Position numbers and translations under genes: made by a program. Under the pieces are notes generated by a model that did no database searches, was not told where the DNA came from, and worked only from the letters and a program-made list of their open reading frames with translations. DNA of 29,118 nt from CALARM01 sp964431735 (GTDB taxonomy: Bacteria; Vulcanimicrobiota; SpSt-956; JAKJGF01), in contig CAYSLJ010000096.1 in NCBI GenBank assembly GCA_964431735.1, forward strand, positions 1 through 29,118, in the 5' to 3' direction. Positions 21,121-28,069 of this stretch are shown here, piece after piece (the stretch's first letter is position 1; each line of letters opens with the position of its first letter).

Positions 21121-21978
21121 TTACCTTGTTCTTAATCTGGGATCAAAGAGTTCATCCACGCCTGATGCGAAATTTATAAGGCTGTATTGAAAAATTACTA
21201 TGGCACACATAGGGGAGATTAAATAGGAATAAGCCTTCGGGATATATATTGCTCCTGTCTGAAAGGCAGCCATGTTGAGCATCATACCCCAGTTCTGAAC
21301 TCTTAGAGGGACAAGACCTAAAAGCATAATGCCAACGCTTGCTGTAATGGCTCCTTTCGCGATATTTATAAAATTTATCGTTATATATGGCATCATATTC
21401 GGCATAAGTTCTTTAAACATGATATGAGTGGTACTCATACCCATGATACGGGCAACTTCAATAAATTCTTTTTTTTTAAGCGTAAGAATCTGTGACCTGA
21501 TTGACCTTGCAAGGGCTGGCCATGACCAGAGAGCAAGAATCAGACCGAAAACAATCGGGTTTTTTATCCTGAAAAGGGCCGCGAAAATTGCCATGACAGG
21601 AAAACTGGGCACAGTAAGAAGGACATCTATCAGTCTCATCATAAAGGCATCGTATTTTCCTCCGAGAAGTCCTGCTGAAAGTCCTGTAGATACTGCAATA
21701 AATATACCAAAAAATCCTGTTGAAAATGCTATAAGCATAATATCCCTTGAACCATGAATTAACTGTATGAGAATATCCCTTCCCGCATAATCTGTGCCGA
21801 GAAAATGTGACATAGAAGGAGATTGAAAGCGATTCATGTAGTCAGGCGTCATGTCCAGAGGAATAAGAACCGGCCCTAACAATGCCGTAAGAAAAAATAT
21901 ACAGAGCATAATAAATCCGAAGAAAGCTCTTCTGTTATGCTTTATAATTTTAAAAGAACTCCACAGATTTTTTAACAT
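21121..21978 (-). CDS. oppC: Oligopeptide/dipeptide ABC transporter permease, OppC/DppC type
   Basis: A 285-residue inner-membrane permease of the BPD_transp_1 family. A first membrane segment (about 17-40, FFGFIMLCIFFLTALLGPVLI) leads into the N-terminal OppC motif with FLGTDYAGRDIL (59-70). Several more segments follow. The EAA cytoplasmic loop that contacts the ATPase is seen around FIEVARIMGMSTTHIMFKELMPN. It ends in the typical DPRLR. AAAGGAATT before ATG 21978 supports the start. The gene lies 343 bases from oppB and 911 from oppD, both gaps holding palindromic repeats. Confidence 0.92.
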   Translation of the reverse strand: MLKNLWSSFKIIKHNRRAFFGFIMLCIFFLTALLGPVLIPLDMTPDYMNRFQSPSMSHFLGTDYAGRDILIQLIHGSRDIMLIAFSTGFFGIFIAVSTGLSAGLLGGKYDAFMMRLIDVLLTVPSFPVMAIFAALFRIKNPIVFGLILALWSWPALARSIRSQILTLKKKEFIEVARIMGMSTTHIMFKELMPNMMPYITINFINIAKGAITASVGIMLLGLVPLRVQNWGMMLNMAAFQTGAIYIPKAYSYLISPMCAIVIFQYSLINFASGVDELFDPRLRTR

Positions 21979-22024
21979 GTATATAATTCCTTTTTATAGA
22001 ATATTTATCTATAAATTTACTTAC

Positions 22025-22113
22025 ATGAGCATAAGCATTTAATAAGTGTCTTCATCCCGTCACGCGTTACGCGTTACTTGTCACGAGAGAAGATATGTAT
22101 TATTTATGCTCAC
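22025..22113. repeat. Palindromic repeat, arm type B, copy 2
   Basis: The core at 22058-22085 is CGTCACG, CGTTACG, CGTTACT, TGTCACG. The arms ATGAGCATAAGCATTTAATA and TATTTATGCTCACC form an inverted pair matching those of copy 1 at 17534. It lies in the oppB-oppC gap. Confidence 0.74.
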
Positions 22114-22224
22114 CACAGTAAAATATATATAATTGGATTTATCTTATAGGTATATGTTATTTTACAGTTAAAATTATCAGGTTTCAGCTAAAAAAATCAA
22201 AACTCTGAACATGTGAAAATTAAT

Positions 22225-22320
22225 TTGAATACTATATAATTTAAAACTATACAATAGAAATATATACAATGGTGTTCTATATATTTTAATTCAATAAAAT
22301 AGAAATTTATAGAATATAAA
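22225..22320. repeat. AT-rich TATAGAA/TATACAATAG tract
   Basis: Repeated short motifs such as ATACTATATAATTTAAAA, CTATACAATAGAAATATA and AATTTATAGAATATAAA run up to the oppB stop. It resembles the other AT-rich tracts listed. The remaining part of the 343-base oppB-oppC gap is the type B repeat. Confidence 0.4.
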
Positions 22321-22321
22321 A

Positions 22322-23323
22322 TTATTCAAGTTTAATTCTCGGATCTAATTTTGTATAAACTACATCTGCCACGAGATTTGCCAGAATAACTGCCACAGTG
22401 GTTACAAGAAATAATCCCTGTATAAGGCTGTAATCTCTTGTATTTATAGCCTGTCCGAAGAAATACCCCAGTCCCGGATAGCCGAATATTGTTTCTACCA
22501 GCATGGATCCTCCCAGCATAGTGGCAAGTGTTATGGCAAGACCTGTAATCTGTGGTATTATAGCATTTTTACCCAGATACTGTGTTAAAATTCTTATTTC
22601 TGTAAGACCTTTGGCTTTTGCAACATTGATATAATCTTCTCCCAGCACACCTGTTGCACTTGCTTTCATGGCAAGAGCCCATCCTCCTATTGCCTGAACG
22701 GAAAAAGCCATAACAGGTAATATGGCATGATAGAGGACATCTAAAATAAAGGGAAGATTAAATCCCGGATCTACGTCGGGGCCATATGGGCCGCGCATGG
22801 GAAACCATCTCAGATTTACTCCCAGTACTACAAGTAATATGAGACCTATGAGAAAATCCGGAACAGCCTGGGTAACAGTTGCATACAGAGTAACAAGAGG
22901 TTCCAGAATGCTTTTTCTCTTCCATGCTATGGCAGCTCCCAGAAAAGAACCGGCAATGAAACTGACTGTGACAGACAGAGACGTTATAAGAAGAGTCCAG
23001 GGAAGGGATTTCCATATGATAACAGATACGGGAATTCTGTAGGTAAGGGAATAACCGAGATTGCCATGAAATACCAGATTCCCTATATATTTAACATACT
23101 GAATATATACCGGTACAGTGGGATCATAATTCATCATTGTTTTTGCGATTTCCCTTGCCTCATTATAGCCTATACCCTGCTGCATTTGAATCTGAAGAGC
23201 CCATGTATGAATAATATCTCCCGGCATCTGGCGGACGAGAAAAAAAGTAAAGGTCATTGCCACAAGAATTGTAATAAGAGATATGAAAATTTTTCTGCTT
23301 AAAATTTTTATCTGATATCTCAT
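22322..23323 (-). CDS. oppB: Oligopeptide/dipeptide ABC transporter permease, OppB/DppB type
   Basis: A 333-residue permease. The first membrane segment is at about 12-32 (IFISLITILVAMTFTFFLV), followed by the OppB N-terminal motif RQMPGD. More segments and the EAA loop (MKASATGVLGEDYINVAKAKGL) follow, ending in DPRIKLE. ATG 23323 has GAAAG nearby. It is the first gene of the set on this strand. No substrate-binding protein lies upstream, where the divergent cDPG-synthetase-like gene begins 315 bases away; the binding protein must be elsewhere or lost. Confidence 0.92.
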   Translation of the reverse strand: MRYQIKILSRKIFISLITILVAMTFTFFLVRQMPGDIIHTWALQIQMQQGIGYNEAREIAKTMMNYDPTVPVYIQYVKYIGNLVFHGNLGYSLTYRIPVSVIIWKSLPWTLLITSLSVTVSFIAGSFLGAAIAWKRKSILEPLVTLYATVTQAVPDFLIGLILLVVLGVNLRWFPMRGPYGPDVDPGFNLPFILDVLYHAILPVMAFSVQAIGGWALAMKASATGVLGEDYINVAKAKGLTEIRILTQYLGKNAIIPQITGLAITLATMLGGSMLVETIFGYPGLGYFFGQAINTRDYSLIQGLFLVTTVAVILANLVADVVYTKLDPRIKLE

Positions 23324-23369
23324 AATCTTTCATTATTCAATACCAAATCGTAAAATTCCTACCTGTTAG

Positions 23370-23465
23370 AATTTTATAGATATGGAATTTTTATAGATTT
23401 TCTAGATAATTGCTATCTATAGATTTTTATTATATAAATTTATAATCTATAGATATATATATCAT
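23370..23465. repeat. AT-rich TATAGATTTT/CTATAGAT tract
   Basis: TTTATAGATATGGAATTTTT, TCTATAGATTTTTATTATAT and CTATAGATATATAT variants fill this part of the 315-base gap between the divergent oppB and the cDPG-synthetase-like gene. The clustered TATAGAT is the shared word with 13553 and 20905. It may carry promoters for oppB. Confidence 0.4.
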
Positions 23466-23487
23466 AGTATGTATAAACGTTATATAT

Positions 23488-23496
23488 TGATATAAT
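23488..23496 (+). promoter_or_regulatory. Extended -10 promoter of the cDPG-synthetase-like gene
   Basis: TGATATAAT is followed by a leader of about 135 bases. Two small hairpins lie in that leader: AGGATT and AATCCT at 23501-23517, and a GGAC/GTCC pair further on. No ligand-binding RNA fold is recognised. Confidence 0.4.
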
Positions 23497-23638
23497 AGGA
23501 AGGATTGTGAAAATCCTGTCTGGTTACATAACATAATTTTAATAATAAAGGACTATTTTTGTCCGAAAAAGATATACAGAAAATTGAATTTTGATTATAA
23601 TTAAAGAAATAAAAAGCTGAAAGAGGTGGTATTTAAAA

Positions 23639-25216
23639 ATGTCATTACAGAAAAAAGGTGTCGTATTAATTGACGGAGTCCATAAAGCCGATAATACTAT
23701 AGACGGTATAAAAAAATTAATAAAGGAATTTGATTTTACTCCTGTAAGGCTTGTGTGGCTCGGGGGAACAGAAAAAATAAAAAGTCCTGAAAGTTTTAAT
23801 GACGAATTTTTAAAAGAATTCGGCGTTGGAGTAATAATGGAAGGAGACCCTGCAAACGGTATTTCAGATCCTGTGGCAGGTCTCAGAAAAGCCCTTGCTG
23901 AACGAGATATAGATCTTGTTGTTCAACTTTCCGGCTCTCCCCAGGTAAACAGGCAGATAATGAATAAATATGCTTCAATTGCGATTTCTTACGGAGCAAA
24001 ATATATTGCAGGTGGTACAGTATTCGGAGAAAAAACGGGATCTGTCTGTGCGGGAAAACCATCTATGGGGCTTTATGCTACAGATAAAAGAGTAGGGAAA
24101 ACCGCTTTTGGTATTTATGTGAGTAAACTTATGAGCGGTCTCGGTTACTATGATACACCATGGGAAGCCATAGTTATGACCCATTCCCGGGGCGGTCCTC
24201 CCGAACCTCCTCTGGTGAATATACACAACAAACATTCTGAGAAATCCATTGATGAAATAACACTTGATGAGATTTATAACAGCCGTTTCCGTCCCGAATA
24301 TCTCGAAGCATTACTCAAATTTAAACTTCACGGTGCTTCCGATGTCTATGAAGACGGTCTTATACTGTCTCAATATATAGATAATTATGAAGAAAAAACC
24401 GGTAGAACCGCTCCCGGTATATCTGTGATAGGATGTCGCAGGGCAGGGGCCGGTTATTTTCATGAATTTGTCGTATCCAATGTGGAACTCGGTCTTAAAC
24501 TATCAGAAAAATGTCCCGGTAATTATATACTTCATGAAGGGAGCGGAGGAGAACATCCTCCAACAAGGGTTGATGCCACAATAACCCTTGTTCAGTCAGA
24601 TGTGAGTCTTTCACTTCTTTCCGATTTTCCGGGCCTTGACGGTACGGAATGTGTTATTCTTGCTCATTGTCAGCCTGAAACTGCCTCTTTTGAACAGATT
24701 GACAGGGTTGAAGAAGCTTTGAAGAAACGAAATCCTTCTCTTACTGTATTGAGAACCTATTTTGAGCCGGAAGTAATGGGAGAATATGAAGAAATGAAAA
24801 AGGAACTTGCCGGTAAATCTGCCATGTATCTGGGAACAGCTCCGAAGCATGTGAAAGATAAAATTCTTTCCTCTCTTGAGCAAAATTACGGATGTAAAGT
24901 TATTGCATCATCTTTTGAGCTTTCAAGAGATGATCTTATGAGAAGAGATATAGATAATGCTATGGAAGCAAATGAAAAACCTGATATATTTCTCATAGAA
25001 ATCAAGGCAAGAGGTGTGGAAGGTGCTAAATATATAAGAGAAAAATATGGAATTCCATGTAAATATTTAAACAATATACCTGTTGAGGTTGATAGACTGG
25101 GAAACAGGATTGAAGGAAATAAAAATCTTGACAGAACAATACTTGAAGCTCTTAATAGAGGTGTGGAAAGATTCAATAAGAGAGAAGATAAGGATTTTCC
25201 TTTAATGAAATTTTAA
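23639..25216 (+). CDS. cpgS: Cyclic 2,3-diphosphoglycerate synthetase-like protein
   Basis: A 525-residue protein resembling the synthetase that makes cyclic 2,3-diphosphoglycerate from 2,3-diphosphoglycerate and ATP, best known from methanogens. Shared signs are the opening VLIDGVHKADN, the LVWLGGTEKI strand (38-47), the LSGSPQVNRQ segment and the KRVGKTAFG nucleotide-binding stretch (150-158). A C-terminal region with FLIEIKARGVEGAKYIREKYG and NNIPVEVDR is also present. I rely on remembered family wording, not a search. AGAGGTGG precedes ATG 23639. It stands alone on its strand. A general P-loop ligase of other specificity is the alternative. Confidence 0.62.
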   Translation: MSLQKKGVVLIDGVHKADNTIDGIKKLIKEFDFTPVRLVWLGGTEKIKSPESFNDEFLKEFGVGVIMEGDPANGISDPVAGLRKALAERDIDLVVQLSGSPQVNRQIMNKYASIAISYGAKYIAGGTVFGEKTGSVCAGKPSMGLYATDKRVGKTAFGIYVSKLMSGLGYYDTPWEAIVMTHSRGGPPEPPLVNIHNKHSEKSIDEITLDEIYNSRFRPEYLEALLKFKLHGASDVYEDGLILSQYIDNYEEKTGRTAPGISVIGCRRAGAGYFHEFVVSNVELGLKLSEKCPGNYILHEGSGGEHPPTRVDATITLVQSDVSLSLLSDFPGLDGTECVILAHCQPETASFEQIDRVEEALKKRNPSLTVLRTYFEPEVMGEYEEMKKELAGKSAMYLGTAPKHVKDKILSSLEQNYGCKVIASSFELSRDDLMRRDIDNAMEANEKPDIFLIEIKARGVEGAKYIREKYGIPCKYLNNIPVEVDRLGNRIEGNKNLDRTILEALNRGVERFNKREDKDFPLMKF

Positions 25217-25225
25217 TTTAAAAAT

Positions 25226-25300
25226 ATACTGTAATTTTGTATTTTTAGTGGTGTAAAATAAAGCTTTAGATAAAAATTATGAAGAGGCAATTTATCTAAC
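25226..25300. repeat. Dispersed hairpin repeat type E, copy 3
   Basis: TTTTTAGTGGTGTAAAATAA then GCTTTAGATAAAAATTATGA and TTTATCTAA. Its stem (TTTAGATAA with TTATCTAA) matches the other copies. It directly follows the cDPG-synthetase-like gene, where it could double as a transcript end. Confidence 0.66.
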
Positions 25301-25329
25301 GGCCATGACCGTTTAAATCACAAAGAAGA

Positions 25330-25383
25330 ATGAGAATTTGTTCCTCCCGTAACGTGTTACGCGTTACGTGTTACGATTCTCAT
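25330..25383. repeat. Palindromic repeat, arm type C, copy 2
   Basis: The core at 25348-25375 is CGTAACG, TGTTACG, CGTTACG, TGTTACG. The arms ATGAGAAT and ATTCTCAT are exact inverses and are the same as at 21059. Its right tip lies only eight bases before the next start codon. Confidence 0.75.
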
Positions 25384-25391
25384 ATAAATTT

Positions 25392-25811
25392 ATGGTTAAT
25401 TTAAAAAAAATATGCATATTAATTTTAATTTTTCTATCCCTTGTCGGAATTATGTATCTCATAAAAAGCCTGATTCCATCGCCTGAAAAAACTGTTTCTT
25501 CTGTAGTAAAGGCTCTTGAGAAAAGGGATATAGAAAAAATGAAGAAATATTTTACAGGAGATGCTCTTCTATTACTGGAGAAAACCTTTAAAGAAAAAGG
25601 GGGAAATATCGGGTTATGGGCAGGGAGAGATTATTTTAAAGATATTATCTGGCAGATACAGGATGAACGGAAGATGGAGAGTAATAAAATTTCCTGTCTC
25701 CTGTTTGCCACAGGCGGAAAAGGAGACAGGTGGGAATTTGGGAGAGAGATAATTTTCCTCAGGGAAGGATGGATATGGAAAATTTCTGAAATTAATGAGA
25801 TAAAAGAATAG
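25392..25811 (+). CDS. Small membrane-anchored protein with a possible DUF4878-like domain
   Basis: A 139-residue protein with an N-terminal hydrophobic segment (KICILILIFLSLVGIMYLI, about 5-24), then PEKTVSSVVKALEKRDIEKMKKYF and a closing GWIWKISEIN. This layout is that of DUF4878/NTF2-like exported proteins, which I suggest only by pattern. I prefer ATG 25392 to the in-frame GTG 25368, which lies inside the palindromic repeat. No ribosome-binding site is visible, because the bases where it should lie belong to the repeat arm. Expression may be damaged by the insertion. Confidence 0.6.
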   Translation: MVNLKKICILILIFLSLVGIMYLIKSLIPSPEKTVSSVVKALEKRDIEKMKKYFTGDALLLLEKTFKEKGGNIGLWAGRDYFKDIIWQIQDERKMESNKISCLLFATGGKGDRWEFGREIIFLREGWIWKISEINEIKE

Positions 25812-25829
25812 ATTTTTCAGATTTTTACT

Positions 25830-26210
25830 TTATTTGTTAGCTATGAAACAAACCGCTTCTCTCTCCTCAAAACATTTCAAAAAATCATTCTGTGAAAAAC
25901 TTTCCATCCCTGTATCTTCAACCAGTCTTTCAGGCCCCATATATTCTCCCTTTATTATTGTTCCCGCCTTCACCGGATCATGTCCCATAGGATTATAGAA
26001 AACTATTCTTCCTTTATCATTTATATGCTGTAATACTATGTTATGATAATCATGAACATCATTTCCGCGTTTTTCATCCCATTTGAGACTCATTATAATA
26101 TCATTTTTACCTTCTTTCAGCATTGAAAGTATAATTTCAGGTTCTTTTACCTCATTCAGTTCTTTACCAAAAATTGCACTGTGTAAAATATATAATTCTT
26201 TATTATCCAT
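25830..26210 (-). CDS. Small protein resembling the C-terminal half of a papain-like peptidase
   Basis: A 126-residue protein. Its middle reads HDYHNIVLQHINDKGRIVFYNPMGHD, with H56 then N73 at the spacing of the His and Asn/Asp of a papain-like fold. The neighbour at 26416 has the parallel GHKVIVERMDPG, KVYLRDPYGD. Both end in a short S-x-x-(E/D)F helix. The Cys-bearing N-terminal half is absent, so by itself it cannot be a peptidase. AAAGGA precedes ATG 26210. It could be a remnant, a regulator or an inhibitor of its neighbour. It is transcribed in the same direction, 206 bases downstream of it. Confidence 0.6.
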   Translation of the reverse strand: MDNKELYILHSAIFGKELNEVKEPEIILSMLKEGKNDIIMSLKWDEKRGNDVHDYHNIVLQHINDKGRIVFYNPMGHDPVKAGTIIKGEYMGPERLVEDTGMESFSQNDFLKCFEEREAVCFIANK

Positions 26211-26242
26211 ATTTTTTATCCTTTCTGTAATTATAAGCGTCC

Positions 26243-26320
26243 AGTTATCAGCAGTCAGAAAACTTTATTTATAGAAGTCTGATTTTCAGCTTTTAGCCGA
26301 TTGCTAACTGCTGAAAGCTT
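26243..26320. repeat. Inverted repeat with CAGCAGT/ACTGCTG arms
   Basis: GTTATCAGCAGTCAGAAAAC at the left and GCTAACTGCTGAAAGCTT at the right are rough inverses, with a nested pair, AGCTTTTAGC facing GCTAACTGCTGAAAGCT. It fills the gap between the two peptidase-like genes together with the type E repeat. Confidence 0.4.
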
Positions 26321-26337
26321 ATATGCAATTAAACAAT

Positions 26338-26410
26338 TGAATTATTTAGATAAATTGCCTCTACATAATTTTTATCTAAAGTTTTATTTTACGCCATTAA
26401 ATTATACATT
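26338..26410. repeat. Dispersed hairpin repeat type E, copy 4 (inverted)
   Basis: ATTTAGATAAATTGCCTCTA, TTTTTATCTAAAGTTTTATT and ACGCCATTAAA are the reverse complement of copies 1-3. It ends six bases before the stop of the peptidase gene and could terminate its transcript. Confidence 0.66.
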
Positions 26411-26415
26411 TATTT

Positions 26416-27843
26416 TTATGATGATAAATGGTAATTTTTTAATTGACCGAAGAATTCATCTTTTGACATTTCTCTGTGACCGCCACCTTTATTTCCGGTG
26501 GCACTGTCACCGTAAGGATCTCTCAGATATACTTTACCACCTGGCCCTGGATCCATTCTCTCCACTATAACCTTATGTCCGTTTATTTCTACAGGTACCT
26601 GCTTTCCCTCTTTGATAGCCTCTGATATTCTGTATTCGGTAGAACCTCTTACCTGAGCGTTTTCATCCGGCTTATAATCAAATACTTCACTTTTATCTGA
26701 AAGCACTCCGTTCATTACTTTATTTAATTCTTTACCGTTAAGCCCCTGAAAATCTTTTTCATATAACTGTTTTGTTTTTGTGTCAAGGTCTGTAACTCTG
26801 TTAGTTGAATTATCGTAACCTCCGCCAATTGCGTAATTTACCATACTTGCCTGATATATTCTGTCTACATTTGTTCTACCACTATTATCTCCTTTTATAA
26901 CATTATCGGCTCTTTTCATTGTTTCTCCATTACGCAGTTCGACTTCGCCTTTTTCACCTGTCAGACCTGCTACAATCCTTGTATATTCTGCAGGATTATT
27001 TTTTGCATTCAAATATTCAAGGCATGTTACAGTACATGTTCCTCTGTCTCCTGTTCCTTTTTTACCCTGATTTATTTTATCGGGATTTGCAAGATTTGAC
27101 AGTGTTTCATTAATTATCTTATTTTTATCGAGTCCTTCGGCAAATTTTTGATCTGCCATACTGTTCAGATTATCAAGTAACCCTTTACCATCTTTATCTC
27201 TCAGCGTATTGACATCAACAAAGTTGCCATATTCATCGGTAAATTTTCCATCATAATTGTTCAGTTTTCCCTGTTCAAGCAATTTGACAAGATCTTCATT
27301 CGTACCTCCTGCTTTCCCGTCTTTGCCATCGTGATAGAGTTTTTCAGATAGTTCATCAAATTTTTTCCTTTCACATGGAGAAAGTTGCTGGTATGCATGC
27401 CATGTTTTCTGGTTACTTTTCAACTGACTATTTATTTCACTCTGTTTTTGTGTTGATGGTATGTTTGATGTTTCCGGTGTTTTTCCATTGTCATTTACCG
27501 TTTCTTCTGTATTGACTTTTTCTCCACCCCTGTCTTTCTCACCCATAGCTTTTGATTCACCTTCTGCTTTTGCCTCTTCTCCCGTTATTTTCTTTGAAAA
27601 AATCGACTGAATTCCTACAAATAATTTTGAAGCCCAGGGATCTTTTCTGGTTTTTTCGCCCTCTGTTCCCTCTGTATAGGTTTCTCCCTTTACTGACGAT
27701 ACTTCTGAAGAGCCGGTATTGCTTTCACCGGTCTGTTTTGGCTGAATATTTGACGTTTCTGTACTTTTTTCTTCAGTTTTTTTCTTCTGTTCTATACCGG
27801 TATACTGGCTTATAGTAGAAGTTATATTTCCTATAATACTCAT
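26416..27843 (-). CDS. Predicted papain-like cysteine peptidase with a disordered N-terminus
   Basis: A 475-residue protein. Residues 1-140 are low in complexity and rich in S, T, E and K, probably disordered. The C-terminal domain has a GTCTVTCLEYLNA segment with C270 or C274, then H423 in NGHKVIVERMDPG, and D442 in YLRDPYGD: the Cys-His-Asp order of papain-like peptidases. Which cysteine is catalytic is unclear. No signal peptide or transmembrane segment is seen, as in several injected effectors, but no secretion system is in the window. AGGAGG precedes ATG 27843. The downstream half-size homologue (25830-26210) suggests duplication or a paired function. Confidence 0.6.
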   Translation of the reverse strand: MSIIGNITSTISQYTGIEQKKKTEEKSTETSNIQPKQTGESNTGSSEVSSVKGETYTEGTEGEKTRKDPWASKLFVGIQSIFSKKITGEEAKAEGESKAMGEKDRGGEKVNTEETVNDNGKTPETSNIPSTQKQSEINSQLKSNQKTWHAYQQLSPCERKKFDELSEKLYHDGKDGKAGGTNEDLVKLLEQGKLNNYDGKFTDEYGNFVDVNTLRDKDGKGLLDNLNSMADQKFAEGLDKNKIINETLSNLANPDKINQGKKGTGDRGTCTVTCLEYLNAKNNPAEYTRIVAGLTGEKGEVELRNGETMKRADNVIKGDNSGRTNVDRIYQASMVNYAIGGGYDNSTNRVTDLDTKTKQLYEKDFQGLNGKELNKVMNGVLSDKSEVFDYKPDENAQVRGSTEYRISEAIKEGKQVPVEINGHKVIVERMDPGPGGKVYLRDPYGDSATGNKGGGHREMSKDEFFGQLKNYHLSS

Positions 27844-28069
27844 GGCTAAACCTCCTGTACTATAATGATTTATAGATATTTCATAAGGTAAATTTTATTA
27901 TGTAATATTATGACTATAAATTTAGAGATAGTAATATATCACTTAAATTGATGAAAATGGAAATAGGTTATTTTTAAATATTATAAGTTACAAATTATGA
28001 CTTTATGAACATTTGCAGTTTTTAAGAGGGAATAGCCAGGTTTTCTTTTAACAGGATTACAGGAAAACA

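Noticed and set aside
25368..25391. GTG at 25368 as the start of the small membrane protein
   Set aside because: It lies within the palindromic repeat and adds residues with no family resemblance; ATG 25392 directly precedes the hydrophobic segment.
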